The position numbers and the translations under genes were made by a program. This document shows positions 25,931 through 35,446 of a DNA stretch of 64,000 nt, in pieces. The notes below the pieces were generated by a model. That model had not been told where the DNA came from, made no database searches, and saw only the letters and a program-made list of their open reading frames with translations. Positions within the stretch are counted from its first letter, which is position 1; each line of letters begins with the position of its first letter. Source of the DNA: Haloplanus salinarum (GTDB taxonomy: Archaea; Halobacteriota; Halobacteria; Halobacteriales; Haloferacaceae); contig NZ_CP101823.1 of assembly GCF_024498175.1 (NCBI RefSeq), forward strand, positions 310,001-374,000, written 5' to 3'.

Positions 25931-26416
25931 TCAGTTGTGGTTCGCCGCCGCGTCGTCGAGACGAGCGCGGACGTCGCCGACGTCCACCCCGCCCCACGTC
26001 TCCAGATCGTAGCTCACGTCGAGGAGCCGTTCGATCCGCTCGGCGTCGCCGTCGTCGACCGCACCGGCGGCGTCGGCACGCAACCGACGCTCCGCGGCCT
26101 CGACGAGCGACTCCCGGTCCGGCTCCCGGTCGGGGATATCGAGGATGTGTGGCAGATCCTCGGCCCCCTCGGGGAGCGCGGGGAACGCCGCGGGCCCCGG
26201 CGCGAGCAGCGGCGGCTCGTCCCCTTCGCGTTCGAGGGCGACGAGGTAGTAGTTCTCGACGGCGGCGTCGACGGCGTCGGTCGCCGCGTCGTCGTCGACC
26301 GTCTCCCCACGCTTGAAAGCGAGTTCGCCGAGCGCGCACTCGAGTTCCGCGCGGGTCACCGCCCCGAAGAGGTCCGCGACGCCGGCGAGTTCGTCGCCGG
26401 TGTCGGTCGGGATCAT
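25931..26416 (-). CDS. Haloarchaeal conserved protein (DUF7109-like)
   Basis: From ATG 26416 the 161-residue acidic protein begins MIPTDTGDELAGVADLFGAV and TRAELECALGELAFKRGETV, suggesting a helical winged-helix-like N-terminal half, then YYLVALEREGDEPPLLAPGP. I associate it with haloarchaeal DUF7109, unverified. It overlaps the upstream GT81-like gene by four bases, so they are coupled. No catalytic motif seen. Confidence 0.72.
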   Translation of the reverse strand: MIPTDTGDELAGVADLFGAVTRAELECALGELAFKRGETVDDDAATDAVDAAVENYYLVALEREGDEPPLLAPGPAAFPALPEGAEDLPHILDIPDREPDRESLVEAAERRLRADAAGAVDDGDAERIERLLDVSYDLETWGGVDVGDVRARLDDAAANHN

Positions 26417-27504
26417 CGGGCCGCCTCCAGGTCGGCCTCGGCGGCTTCCGCCACGGTCGCCGGCGATATCGGCGCGTCGGCCCACGCCGGGAGCCGGCGG
26501 TCCGGTCCCGGTGGTTCGATGGCCGCCGCGTAGGTCTCCACCTGTTCGAGTTCGTCCCCCCGGTCGTACCCGAGCCCGTTGAACCCTGCGTCGAGTTCGT
26601 AGCTCCGGACGAGCGAGCGGGCGGCCTCGCAGTAGCGGTCGGGCAGCGACCCGTAGTCGGGATCGACGCCGTGGTCGGCGACCGCTCGGAAGAGCGCCGC
26701 GCCGACGTGGCGGCTCATATCCGAGAGGCCGGTCGGGCCGCTCACCGCACGGTGGTCGTGTTCGTACGTCCCGAGGTCGACCTGTGCGCTCCCCGCGAAG
26801 CCGGCGTGTTCGAAGGCGTCACCGAGGGTCCCGACTTCGAGCCCCCACGACCGCTGGGTGCGCAGGCGCTCCGCCAGCGCCGTCGTCGCCGCGAATTCCC
26901 CGGCCAGCGCGTACCGAAACGACGCCAGGTACCGCAACACGGCCGCGTCCCGTCTCCCCTGGAGCGCACGCACCAGCGGGACGAAAAAGAGCCGGAACAG
27001 GCGGCCGTAGAGCCGGCCGTTCTCGACCCGCGCGTAGTATCCCTTCGAGAAGTCGTAGCCCTCGGCGAGCGGGTAGAGGAGGCGAGCCACGTCCGCCCGG
27101 GAGTAGCTCTTCGTGTCGGCGTCGTGGACGACGACGTACTTCCCGTCGAGGGCCTGTCCCAGTCCAAGCCAGACGTCCCGGCCCTTCCCGGCCTCGCCGT
27201 CGAGGCCGTGGTCGTCGAGCAGCCCCTCCAGTCGCGGCCCGTTGCACCAGAGGACCGACAGCGTGAGGTCGTAGTCGGCGAGCCAGTCCGCAAAGGGGCC
27301 GACCCGGTCGCCCGGCGCTCGGAGCGGGACGACGACCCGCGCCGGATCGACCCGCTCCAGTTCCGAGAGGACGCGATCAGGTGCCAGCCCGGCGTACTCG
27401 CGTTCGGTCATCGGGACGACCACCGTCGCCCGGTCCGTCGGCGCCGCCGGCGTCGGGTCGGTCAGGTCGTGGAGCGTCGTCACGCGTTCCTGGACGTACT
27501 CCAT
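26413..27504 (-). CDS. GT81-like glycosyltransferase (glucosyl-3-phosphoglycerate synthase type)
   Basis: A 363-residue GT-A protein: TVVVPMTEREYAGLAPDRVL, then GKGRDVWLGLGQALDGKYVV and VHDADTKSYSRADVARLLYP, where DAD is the metal-binding site. The KGRDVWLG stretch and later EVGTLGDAFEHAGF resemble glucosyl- and mannosyl-3-phosphoglycerate synthases, which make the osmolytes glucosylglycerate and mannosylglycerate. No phosphatase partner gene is adjacent. ATG 27504 is chosen because the 50 residues upstream read as promoter and antisense sequence. Confidence 0.78.
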   Translation of the reverse strand: MEYVQERVTTLHDLTDPTPAAPTDRATVVVPMTEREYAGLAPDRVLSELERVDPARVVVPLRAPGDRVGPFADWLADYDLTLSVLWCNGPRLEGLLDDHGLDGEAGKGRDVWLGLGQALDGKYVVVHDADTKSYSRADVARLLYPLAEGYDFSKGYYARVENGRLYGRLFRLFFVPLVRALQGRRDAAVLRYLASFRYALAGEFAATTALAERLRTQRSWGLEVGTLGDAFEHAGFAGSAQVDLGTYEHDHRAVSGPTGLSDMSRHVGAALFRAVADHGVDPDYGSLPDRYCEAARSLVRSYELDAGFNGLGYDRGDELEQVETYAAAIEPPGPDRRLPAWADAPISPATVAEAAEADLEAAR

Positions 27505-27604
27505 CACCCGCGTCTCGGAACGGCGTGGACAAAAGCCCGCGGGTGTCGTGACACCCACGGGGTGGCCGGATCGTTTTTTAAACAGGGGACTCCAAGGTTG
27601 GGAC

Positions 27605-27775
27605 ATGAAATCGACCCGGAAGGGGCTCCGTGACGGCGAACTCGTCAAGGACACCTACGAGCGGCTCACCTGCGCGGAGTGCGAGAAGGTGTTGAAAAAG
27701 CGGGACGATCCGGACGAGGTGTTCGCCGTCCGGTCCTGTCCCGAGTGTGGGCGGGAGTGGAAGGACCTGCGGTAG
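27605..27775 (+). CDS. HVO_0758-family small zinc-finger protein
   Basis: 56 residues, MKSTRKGLRDGELVKDTYER then CAECEKVLKKRDDPDEVFAV and CPECGREWKDL, with two CxxC knuckles. It closely matches the haloarchaeal small zinc-finger family named after Haloferax HVO_0758. Many such micro-proteins affect motility, biofilm or stress phenotypes; the molecular role is unknown. A TTTTTTAAA element about 30 bases before ATG 27605 is a good promoter. Confidence 0.85.
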   Translation: MKSTRKGLRDGELVKDTYERLTCAECEKVLKKRDDPDEVFAVRSCPECGREWKDLR

Positions 27776-27823
27776 TCACGCGGTCCTCGCCCCCCGTTCC
27801 GGATCGATCCCCTGCCGACTCCC

Positions 27824-28912
27824 TCACTCGAAGACGGCGTCGAACGCTCGCGCACCGAGCGGATCGAACGTACCCGCGGCGACGTTCTCGGCGACGTGGT
27901 CCCGATCGCTCGTCCCGACGAGCGCACAGGTCACGCCGGGAGCGCTCCGTGCGAAGTTGATCGCCCGCTGGGCGGGCGTGTCGCCGCCCAGTTCGGCGTC
28001 GACGCCCGCCGGCAGTCCGCGCACCAGGTCGCCCTGTGCGAGGCTGGCGCTGGTGAAGACGTCGACGTCGAGTGCGTGTGCCACCGACAGGGCCGACCGT
28101 CGCTCCCCCTCGAACTCGTGGGCCGGCGTCGTGAACGCGTCCGCCATGACGGCGCTGAAGGGCAGTTGGATCGCCACGAACCCACACTCCTCCCGCCCGA
28201 CCGTCTCCGCGGCGCGGCGAGCGCGTTCGATCACCGTCGGGAGCGACAGGTGGCTGTCGTGGTCCGGCGGTCGGCGGAACGCCTCCCAGGTCGCCACGCC
28301 GTACCCCCCGATGTCGCCGTCATCGACCCGTCGTTCCAGCCGTTCGAACGTCGCTTCGAGCTGGTCGTACACCCCTTCGCGCGAGCGGATCCGGAGCTGT
28401 GTCTCGGGGTTGTGGACGTAGTAGCAGTCGACCGTCTCGACGCCGAGTCGGTCGAGCGAACGGTCGACCATCGTGTCGACGAACTCGGGGGCGATGCAGT
28501 GCTGGCCGGCCGCGAGGTCCGCGGGGTCGACCGGGCCGTCGTCCACGAACCGCTCCCTGAGGTAGCCGGCCGGGTCGTCGGGTCGGGCGCCGTCGAAGGG
28601 GAGGAACCCCCCCTTGGTCGCGACGACGACGGTCGATCGGTCGACGTCGGCCCGCTCCAGCGCCTGCCCGACCACGCGCTCGCTCCGCCCGCACCGGTAG
28701 TTCGACGCGGTGTCGACGACGTTGCACCCGCCCTCCAGGCCGGCGACCAGCGCCCGCTCGTACTCCCCGTCGACGGTCTCGGTCGGATCGCCGAGATAGG
28801 TGCCGAGACCGACGCTCGAGACGACGCCGGGGCCGAACCGGCGGAAGTAGGTCCGGCCGAAATCGTCGCCGAAGCGGTCCCGATACCCCCAGGTGCCGCG
28901 TGCAGTCGCCAT
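27824..28912 (-). CDS. Aldo/keto reductase
   Basis: A 362-residue (beta/alpha)8 oxidoreductase. Family motifs are VDTASNYRCGRSERVVGQAL (catalytic Asp and Tyr), VVVATKGGFLPFD (Lys), ETVDCYYVHNPETQLR (His) and the C-terminal NADPH-binding INFARSAPGVTCALVGTSDR. Longer than typical AKRs through insertions near residues 110-140. Substrate unknown. Convergent with the HVO_0758-like gene. Confidence 0.9.
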   Translation of the reverse strand: MATARGTWGYRDRFGDDFGRTYFRRFGPGVVSSVGLGTYLGDPTETVDGEYERALVAGLEGGCNVVDTASNYRCGRSERVVGQALERADVDRSTVVVATKGGFLPFDGARPDDPAGYLRERFVDDGPVDPADLAAGQHCIAPEFVDTMVDRSLDRLGVETVDCYYVHNPETQLRIRSREGVYDQLEATFERLERRVDDGDIGGYGVATWEAFRRPPDHDSHLSLPTVIERARRAAETVGREECGFVAIQLPFSAVMADAFTTPAHEFEGERRSALSVAHALDVDVFTSASLAQGDLVRGLPAGVDAELGGDTPAQRAINFARSAPGVTCALVGTSDRDHVAENVAAGTFDPLGARAFDAVFE

Positions 28913-28951
28913 GCGCCCGCTACGCGCGACCGGAACAAAAGGGGCGGGCCA

Positions 28952-30109
28952 TCACACGTCGCCTTCGAGCGCCCGCCGCAGGCGGTCGGTGAGCGTCGCC
29001 CGTCGCGCCGGCCAGACGAAGTCGCCGTCGTCGATGGGTACCTGCCCCCCGCCCATGCGGGCGTGGCCGCCGCCCGTCGCACCGGGGACGTCGTTCAGTG
29101 CGGCTTTGATGGCCCGGCCCATGTGGACCCGGTCGTCCCGGGACCGTCCGGAGAGATAGAGCGTGCCGTTGCGGATGCCACAGACGATGGCGGCGGTGAC
29201 CCCTTCGAGGCGGATGAGTTCGTCGGCCGCCTGCGGGATCGCGTCCACGTTCGAGACGGTCCCGACGTCGCTGATCGCGAAGGCACCGCTGACCTCGCGC
29301 TCCTCGATGGCGGTCGCCTTGATCTCCAACACCTCCGCGCTCACCTGGGGGTTCGCGATGCGGTCGAGCAGGTTCTCGTCGACGCCCGGCGACAGGTAGG
29401 AACTCGCGTCGAAGTCGGCCGGAATGGTCCCGTTCGTGAGTCGTCCGGTGTCGGTGAGGACGCCGAAAAAGAGGCCGGTCGCCACCCGCGAGGGCACCAC
29501 GTACGACGCGTCCACCTCGCTCTCGTGGTTATCGGGTGGGATCGGTGTCGCGTCGAGGTCCCGGAAGTACTCCGCGATCACGCTCGAACAGGCGCCGTAC
29601 TCGGTCCGGACGTCGGTGAACGAGTCGCCGCGGCCGTCGCCGGGGTGGTGGTCGATGACCGCGAGCGGTCGAACCCCCTCCGCGCCCGTGAACCCCCGCG
29701 GGCGGTTGTGATCGACGAGGATGACCGCCTCCGAGTCGAGATCATCCACCCGCTCGATCGGTTCGAGATCAACGTCCAGCACGTTCCGGAACGTGCGGTT
29801 CTCCTGGTGGCGGATCTGCCCCGGGAACCGGATGGTCGCTTCCGTGTCCACCTGTTCGGCGAGCGAGGCGACGCCCATCGCCGCCGCCATCGCGTCCGGG
29901 TCCGGGTTCGGATGCGTGAGCACCACCACGTCGTCGCGGTCGGACAGCAGGGATGCGAACCGGACGCCGGCGGACCGGGTGAGGCGATGGAGGAGGTATC
30001 CCCCGCCGACTAGCACGGCGACGACGACCAGTAGTGTGGCCAGCAACTCCGGGTGGGACCGCGCGAACGCCACCGCTCGCTCGACGACCTCCGCGGGTGC
30101 GACCGACAT
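28952..30109 (-). CDS. Membrane-anchored DHH/DHHA1 phosphoesterase
   Basis: A 385-residue protein. One N-terminal membrane helix (LLATLLVVVAVLVGGGYLL, about 25-43) is followed by a DHH phosphoesterase domain (VVVLTHPNPDPDAMAAAMGV, ILVDHN, AVIDHHPGDGRGD) and the DHHA1 substrate domain with GGGHARMGGGQ. DHH proteins include nanoRNases, RecJ-like nucleases and cyclic-dinucleotide phosphodiesterases; membrane tethering recalls GdpP, but the GGDEF/PAS parts are missing. ATG 30109 is preferred to 30136. Confidence 0.88.
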   Translation of the reverse strand: MSVAPAEVVERAVAFARSHPELLATLLVVVAVLVGGGYLLHRLTRSAGVRFASLLSDRDDVVVLTHPNPDPDAMAAAMGVASLAEQVDTEATIRFPGQIRHQENRTFRNVLDVDLEPIERVDDLDSEAVILVDHNRPRGFTGAEGVRPLAVIDHHPGDGRGDSFTDVRTEYGACSSVIAEYFRDLDATPIPPDNHESEVDASYVVPSRVATGLFFGVLTDTGRLTNGTIPADFDASSYLSPGVDENLLDRIANPQVSAEVLEIKATAIEEREVSGAFAISDVGTVSNVDAIPQAADELIRLEGVTAAIVCGIRNGTLYLSGRSRDDRVHMGRAIKAALNDVPGATGGGHARMGGGQVPIDDGDFVWPARRATLTDRLRRALEGDV

Positions 30110-30187
30110 ACCCTCTCCGACAGAGTCGAATGACAAGAGTATTCTCCTATTGTGTCGGATCGCTCCCGACTCGATCCGGGGGACCGT

Positions 30188-31069
30188 TCACTCCCCGCGG
30201 AACGCCCGAATCGCCGGCCGGAAGCCGTCCCGAACGGTCGGATAGCGGAAATCGTAGCCGAGTTCGTGGAGTCGGTCGTTGGCACACCGCTTGTTGGCCC
30301 GGGCGCGACGGCTCACCGACCCTTCCGCCGCCGCCCGCTCCGCGACGGTCCACTTCTCGGGCGGCGAGACGCCACACTCCTCGGCCAGCCAGTCGGCGAA
30401 CTCCCACTTCGAGACCGGCTCGTCGTCGACGGCGAGTACCACCTCGCCGCGGGCCACGTCCGCCGTCAGGAGGTGGGCCACGGCGCCCGCCGCGTCGTCA
30501 CCGTGGATCGAGTTGAGGTAGCCGTCGGTCACCGGGCCGTCGAGGTAGCGGTCCATCCGGTACCGATCCGGACCGTAGAGCCCGCCGAATCTGACGACCG
30601 TCCCGTCGATTCCCCGGTCGGCCGCCTCCGATAGGGCGATCCGCTCGGCCTCCAGCAGGACGCGCTGTCGCTCCGTGGCCGGGTCGGGCGTCGTCGACTC
30701 GTCGACCCAGTCGCCCTCGTGATCGCCGTACACGCCGGTGCTCGACGTGTACACCAGTCGATCCGGTGACGACGCACGGTCGCCGAAGGTCTCGACGACC
30801 GTTCGTAGCCCGTCGACGTACGCCGTCCGTGCGGCGTCGGCGCCGCGACCGCCCGCGCTCGCGGCGTACACCAGCCAGTCGGCATCGGGGACCGACGCGA
30901 GCGACGCCGCGTCCGTCAGGTCGGCACGGACTGCCTCGAATCCCGCGTCCTCGATGGCAGCGAGGCCGTCGTCCGAGCGGCGGACACCGACCACGTCGTG
31001 ACCCGCGTCGGTCAGCCGGCGGCCGAGGCGGAGCCCGACGTATCCACACCCGAGGATGGCGACTCGCAC
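30188..31069 (-). CDS. Extended SDR, NAD-dependent epimerase/dehydratase-like (YeeZ type)
   Basis: 293 residues with an N-terminal Rossmann motif MRVAILGCGYVGLRLGRRLT, VYAASAGGRGAD, then RLVYTSSTGVYGDHEGDWVD and FGGLYGPDRYRMDRYL. The Tyr-x-x-x-Lys pair of classical SDRs is not evident, as in YeeZ-like members. Function unknown. It is five bases from the DUF5791-like gene and may be the tail of the pilus-like operon transcript. Confidence 0.85.
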   Translation of the reverse strand: MRVAILGCGYVGLRLGRRLTDAGHDVVGVRRSDDGLAAIEDAGFEAVRADLTDAASLASVPDADWLVYAASAGGRGADAARTAYVDGLRTVVETFGDRASSPDRLVYTSSTGVYGDHEGDWVDESTTPDPATERQRVLLEAERIALSEAADRGIDGTVVRFGGLYGPDRYRMDRYLDGPVTDGYLNSIHGDDAAGAVAHLLTADVARGEVVLAVDDEPVSKWEFADWLAEECGVSPPEKWTVAERAAAEGSVSRRARANKRCANDRLHELGYDFRYPTVRDGFRPAIRAFRGE

Positions 31070-31074
31070 GGCGA

Positions 31075-31506
31075 TCAGGGGCCCGACCGCCCCGCCACGT
31101 AGCCGTGGATCGATGCGAGTTCGTCGAGCGTCATCCGGATCCGACCCTCGATCGCTTGTTGGATCTCCTGACCCGAGAGGTCGAGGTCGACGTTCGAGGC
31201 GATGGTGTCGACGTCGAGGACACCCGTCGTCATCCCCATCAGCAGGTAGTCGCGGACCTCTTGGACGATCACGTCCGCGTCCCGGCCCTCGGAGTCGACT
31301 GCGAGGATGGCCGCCGCTTCCGACAGCGTCATCGACGGCGACTCCCCACTCGCGAGCGCGGCGACCGACTCGGTCGGGAGGTCGGCCGCCGTGGCGACCC
31401 GTTCGATCCCCTGGGCATCGATTACGGCACGGAGTTCGGCGTCGTAGGCCTCGCGGAGTTGTTGTGGCGACAGCGTCTCGGGTTCGTCGACCGCTTCGTG
31501 GAGCAT
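31075..31506 (-). CDS. DUF5791-like haloarchaeal protein with HTH features
   Basis: A 143-residue acidic protein: MLHEAVDEPETLSPQQLREA, then GIERVATAADLPTESVAALA, which looks like a helix-turn-helix, and MTLSEAAAILAVDSEGRDAD. I associate it with DUF5791, from memory. It lies 32 bases downstream of the large pilus-cluster protein on the same strand. It may be a small regulator of that operon, which is an inference from position. ATG 31506. Confidence 0.78.
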   Translation of the reverse strand: MLHEAVDEPETLSPQQLREAYDAELRAVIDAQGIERVATAADLPTESVAALASGESPSMTLSEAAAILAVDSEGRDADVIVQEVRDYLLMGMTTGVLDVDTIASNVDLDLSGQEIQQAIEGRIRMTLDELASIHGYVAGRSGP

Positions 31507-31538
31507 ACGTTCGATGGGCGCCCCGTGATCAAAAGGCT

Positions 31539-34500
31539 TCACTCCGAGGCGGGACAGGCGTCGGCCGCCCAGGACGTACAACCGGGATCCGGCCAGCTTC
31601 CCCCTCGCTCGTCGGCGTCGCCGTCGACGTCGCCCACGCCGTTCCGGTACGGGGGAACCGCGACGGCGACGACCGTCCGCGTCCGGAAGTCGATCCGCTC
31701 GTCGCGGCCGAGCCGTTCGTCCCGTCCGTCGCCGTCCACGTCCAGTCGGACGGTCGAGCCGTCGCGGACGTACCGGCTCGCTCCCCCGGGCGTCGGCGCA
31801 CCACGCCGGGTTCGAAGCGTGAACCGCGCGTAGGCGCCCCGCACCTGCACCTCCCAGACGTTGACCGTCGCGTACCAGTACCCCGGAACGGGGGCGACCG
31901 GGATCCCGGCGGGTACCGCGCCGAGCGTCTCGTTCAAGCGCCCGCGGGCCAGCCGCTCCGTCGCCGCCTCGCTCGCCCGCTCCAGCGACCGGTCTCGCAT
32001 CCGAGTCAGCGTCTCCGACACCAGGTCCTCCGCGACGGTCGTCGTGTCGGTTCGCAGGCTGTCGGCGACCGCCGTGTCGAGTCGCCGCTCCAGTCGATCC
32101 ACACGCTCCGGTTGCGGGGACGCAGCCCTGCGGTCCGCGGCGACGGCTATCGCCCCGGCGAGCGAGCCGTTGGCCGCGGCGAGCGCCCGTCGCCCGGGAT
32201 CCGGCCACCGATCGAAGGCGGCCGCGACCGCCGCCTCGGCCTCGGGCCGGGTGAGCCGCGTGCCGTTCCGGACGGCGCGGCGCGCCCGCCCCCGCAATCC
32301 GTCGAGCGACGCCGCGACGGCCCGCGAGAGCGCCCGCCGTCGGTCGCGAACGGAGCCGTTCGCGACCGGTTCGGACGCGACGAGAACCCGTGCGGCGGTC
32401 CGAAGCCTGACCCGCGACGGATCGGCCGTCACCGACGCCGACACCGCGTCCGCGGCGTCGCCGTACGGCGCCGCGAACAGGTTGACGTTCCTCGTCGCGA
32501 GGGGACGGTACGGACGCGACGGCGGCACGCCCCGCGCCCGTTCGTGACTCACCGACTCGACGGTGAGGTACGCGGGCGAACCGTCGGGGACGACGCCGAC
32601 GGGACCGCCGGGCGGACTGCCGGCGATCCGATCCCGTGGACTCACGACCGGCGTCCGCCGCGTTTCGACGATCCGCCGGAGGGTCCGTGGCGATTCGACG
32701 CCCACGCGCCCGAGGACGTCGCCGAACGTCTCCCGTGTCCGTTCGTGCGTCCGCGCACGCCGTTCCAGTCGGTCGATCGTCGCATCGAGCAACGCCACCC
32801 GCGCGTTGACGCGGGCCCGGTCCGCCGCTCCCCGATACTGCTCCGGTGGGTCGACCAACGCCGCCCGCCGCTCGCGGAGCGTGGCCGCCAGTTTCGCCGG
32901 CGGGTTGACCGTGTAGGTCGCCACTCGGCCCGCACGAACCTCGACCGAGCGGTCCGCGAGCTGCTCCCGAAGCCGCGTCAGGTCGTCGTACGTCCACGAC
33001 CGGAGGTCGGACGGCCGATCACCGTACACCGCCGCCTCGGTCGTGCCGAGGCTCGCGTTGGCGACGGCCGCCGCCACGGCGTCCCGTCCGCCCTGTCGCT
33101 CCACCAGCCGTGTCTCCACCTTCTCGGGTACGTCCGCGAGGTTCGGCCCGTCGAGTGCTCCGCCGCGCTCGAAGCGCGGCGCAGTCGGGCGGTCGGGCGC
33201 CGAGCCGTTCGGCGCGTAGGACCCCACGACGGCCACGCCGACCCGGTAGCGCTCGGTCCACGTCCCGCCCGTCGTTAGCGTGTCGTTGCCGCGCTCCCAG
33301 GTCCACCTGATCCGCCGGTCGAGGACCACGTGCCGGGAGAACGAGTCGAACTGTCGTTCGCCGTCCCCGGCCGTCGGCGCCATCCCGACGCTCGACTGCA
33401 CCTCCGGGTCGGTCGAGACGCTCGTGTCGGTCAGGCGCCACTCCGGGCCGGGTGGGTCCGGCTCCGGCCGCGGTTCGTGGTAGGTTCGATCGCGGCTCGT
33501 CCGGAGCGCCGCCTCGACGCGGTAGGCGGCACGGAGCGCGGCGTCGAGCGACCGGTTCGAAGGCACCGACTCGATCCGTAGCCCCGCCAACGCACGTCCG
33601 GCCAGCGGCCCCACGTCGACGTCGAGCCGGCGGTCCGGCGAGGGGGCCGACGCTCCACGGCGGCCGGGAAGTTCCCCCGACATGTTCGCCCGCCGGTTCG
33701 GCCGCGGGAGGACGCGTTTCGCCCGCTGCCCGTCGACCGACGACGCCGCCGTCACGTCCTCGACGCCGAGTTCCAGCGTCGCCCGTCGCATCGCCCGGCG
33801 TCCGGCGGGGTCGCTCCGCCCGAACACCGCCCGCTGGGTTTCGAGCAACGCCCCGTTGGTCGTCGTCTCCACGTGTCGGGTGCCGACGACGTTGGCGATG
33901 GGGAGACCCCCGTACTGGGCGTACCCCCGTGCCCAGGCGACCGGGTAGAGCCGTGCGGTCAGCCGTCGGCCCAGCCCCGGGCCCTCCAGCGGACGCCGGT
34001 TCAGCCGCGTCTCGAAGGCCGACGCACGGTCGTGGAGCGCGAGGACGGGTGTCGAGACGGTCACGGTCCGGGTTCGATTCTCCCGGGCGACGAGACGCTC
34101 CCCGTCACGAACCGTCAGCGTCAGGTTCCGCACCGTCACCCGGAGCGCCGTTCCGTTCTCGACGCGGGTCACCGTCACTTGATCCATGGCGCGGCGGAGT
34201 TCCGCCGGCGTCGTGGCCGCGGGAACCGACGCGACGGCCGTCACCGACCCCCGCCGGTAGCGGGTCGCGTCCAAGCGCTCGCGCAGACGGAGGTAGATCC
34301 GGAGCCGGAGCGCGTCACGGAACGGACGCCGGTCGGAAAGCAGCCGCCCGTACGGCGTCGCGGCGGGGTCGGTGACGGGCTCGGCGGCGGCCGCCCGCGC
34401 CGCCTCGCCGACGGCCGATCGCAGGGCCGCCGTCGACCCGGCCGACGCGCGGTCCATCGCCGCTGCGGCCCCGCGGTCCACCCGGCTCGGTCCCTGCGTG

Positions 34501-34604
34501 GTCACCGCCGCCGCGTACGTCGACGCCCCGACCAGCAACAGGACGCCGAGCAGGGCAAAGGGGACGCGCGCCCGCCGATCCTCGGCCAACCGGGTCACGG
34601 CCAC
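31539..34604 (-). CDS. Large single-pass extracellular protein of the pilus-like cluster (DUF7286-like)
   Basis: 1021 residues. One N-terminal membrane segment (RVPFALLGVLLLVGASTYAA, about 14-33) is followed by a very long Arg/Ala/Asp-rich extracellular region with several N-glycosylation sequons (NGT, NLT, NRT, NAS, NGS). A YWYATVNVWEVQVRGAYARF block and DGDGRDERLGRDERID lie near the C-terminus. No enzyme motif is seen. Its place after the ATPase, TadC-like and pilin-like genes (10-base overlap with the previous gene) suggests an assembly, tip or scaffold component. I recall homologues under DUF7286; the number is unverified. Confidence 0.82.
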   Translation of the reverse strand: MAVTRLAEDRRARVPFALLGVLLLVGASTYAAAVTTQGPSRVDRGAAAAMDRASAGSTAALRSAVGEAARAAAAEPVTDPAATPYGRLLSDRRPFRDALRLRIYLRLRERLDATRYRRGSVTAVASVPAATTPAELRRAMDQVTVTRVENGTALRVTVRNLTLTVRDGERLVARENRTRTVTVSTPVLALHDRASAFETRLNRRPLEGPGLGRRLTARLYPVAWARGYAQYGGLPIANVVGTRHVETTTNGALLETQRAVFGRSDPAGRRAMRRATLELGVEDVTAASSVDGQRAKRVLPRPNRRANMSGELPGRRGASAPSPDRRLDVDVGPLAGRALAGLRIESVPSNRSLDAALRAAYRVEAALRTSRDRTYHEPRPEPDPPGPEWRLTDTSVSTDPEVQSSVGMAPTAGDGERQFDSFSRHVVLDRRIRWTWERGNDTLTTGGTWTERYRVGVAVVGSYAPNGSAPDRPTAPRFERGGALDGPNLADVPEKVETRLVERQGGRDAVAAAVANASLGTTEAAVYGDRPSDLRSWTYDDLTRLREQLADRSVEVRAGRVATYTVNPPAKLAATLRERRAALVDPPEQYRGAADRARVNARVALLDATIDRLERRARTHERTRETFGDVLGRVGVESPRTLRRIVETRRTPVVSPRDRIAGSPPGGPVGVVPDGSPAYLTVESVSHERARGVPPSRPYRPLATRNVNLFAAPYGDAADAVSASVTADPSRVRLRTAARVLVASEPVANGSVRDRRRALSRAVAASLDGLRGRARRAVRNGTRLTRPEAEAAVAAAFDRWPDPGRRALAAANGSLAGAIAVAADRRAASPQPERVDRLERRLDTAVADSLRTDTTTVAEDLVSETLTRMRDRSLERASEAATERLARGRLNETLGAVPAGIPVAPVPGYWYATVNVWEVQVRGAYARFTLRTRRGAPTPGGASRYVRDGSTVRLDVDGDGRDERLGRDERIDFRTRTVVAVAVPPYRNGVGDVDGDADERGGSWPDPGCTSWAADACPASE

Positions 34605-35446
34605 GTCCTCACGACGATTCGTACGCGGCCGACGCCGACGCGTTCGGCGGCCGCCGACGCGGACGCGTTCGAGCCACGCAGGTCCCGGGCCACCCGCTCG
34701 GAGAGCGCGGCGGCGAGGCGGTCGTTCGCGTCGTCGACGTCGCCGTCGGCCGGGGTCGCGCGTCCGTCGGCGCCGAATCGACGCTCGGCGAGCCGATACC
34801 GGTGGCGGACGAGCGAAGACGCCCGTCCGCCGGCCGCCTGACGGGTCCGCGTCGGCGGGAACAGTCCATCGACGACTCCGGCCGCGACGGCGTCGGCGAC
34901 GCCCGCCATGCCGTTCGTCGCCGCGGCCGTCCGCGCGTCGGCCCGCGTCGCGGGGAGGCCACTCGGCACCGTGAGCGTCGCCGCGTGGACCGACACGTCC
35001 GGCGGTGGCCGACTCCCGACGGCGATCCGTCCGGTCACCGACGCGTTCGGATACGGTCGCCAGACCGCAGTGATCCGCGTGTTGTTGGTCCGAGCGGCCG
35101 CTTCGACGGCCCGGACGACGGCTCGAGAGAGGCCCGCCCGCTCGTGTGACAACGGCCGGCCGCCGACTGTCAGTTCCCCCACCGCCGCCCGCGCCAGGAG
35201 TTCCGCCAGCGTCCCGTGGGCCGTCCGGCCGAACGCGTCGTCGTCCTCCGTCCCCTCGACGTCGGTTAGTTCGGTCCGCGGCGTGAGCGTGTAGTTCACG
35301 GTCGCCGTCGACGTCGCCAACGTCGACGCGACGTCGGCCGCGCGTCCCTCGCCCGCCGGCTCCCGCGGCGTCGCCGTCGTCACCGTCACCACCGCGGCGC
35401 TGATCAACAGCAGGCAGAACACTCCGTCGAGGACGGTACTCGTCAC
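34595..35446 (-). CDS. Pilin-like single-pass protein (DUF7284-like)
   Basis: From GTG 35446 (overlapping the previous stop as GTGA) the protein reads MTSTVLDGVFCLLLISAAVV then TVTTATP. A short N-terminus ending in Gly is followed at once by a hydrophobic helix, as in prepilins and pseudopilins. The remaining 250 residues are extracellular and Ala/Thr/Arg-rich, with sequons NNT, NAS. About 283 residues. Likely a minor pilin or anchored partner of the large protein. No enzyme motif. Confidence 0.75.
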   Translation of the reverse strand: MTSTVLDGVFCLLLISAAVVTVTTATPREPAGEGRAADVASTLATSTATVNYTLTPRTELTDVEGTEDDDAFGRTAHGTLAELLARAAVGELTVGGRPLSHERAGLSRAVVRAVEAAARTNNTRITAVWRPYPNASVTGRIAVGSRPPPDVSVHAATLTVPSGLPATRADARTAAATNGMAGVADAVAAGVVDGLFPPTRTRQAAGGRASSLVRHRYRLAERRFGADGRATPADGDVDDANDRLAAALSERVARDLRGSNASASAAAERVGVGRVRIVVRTWP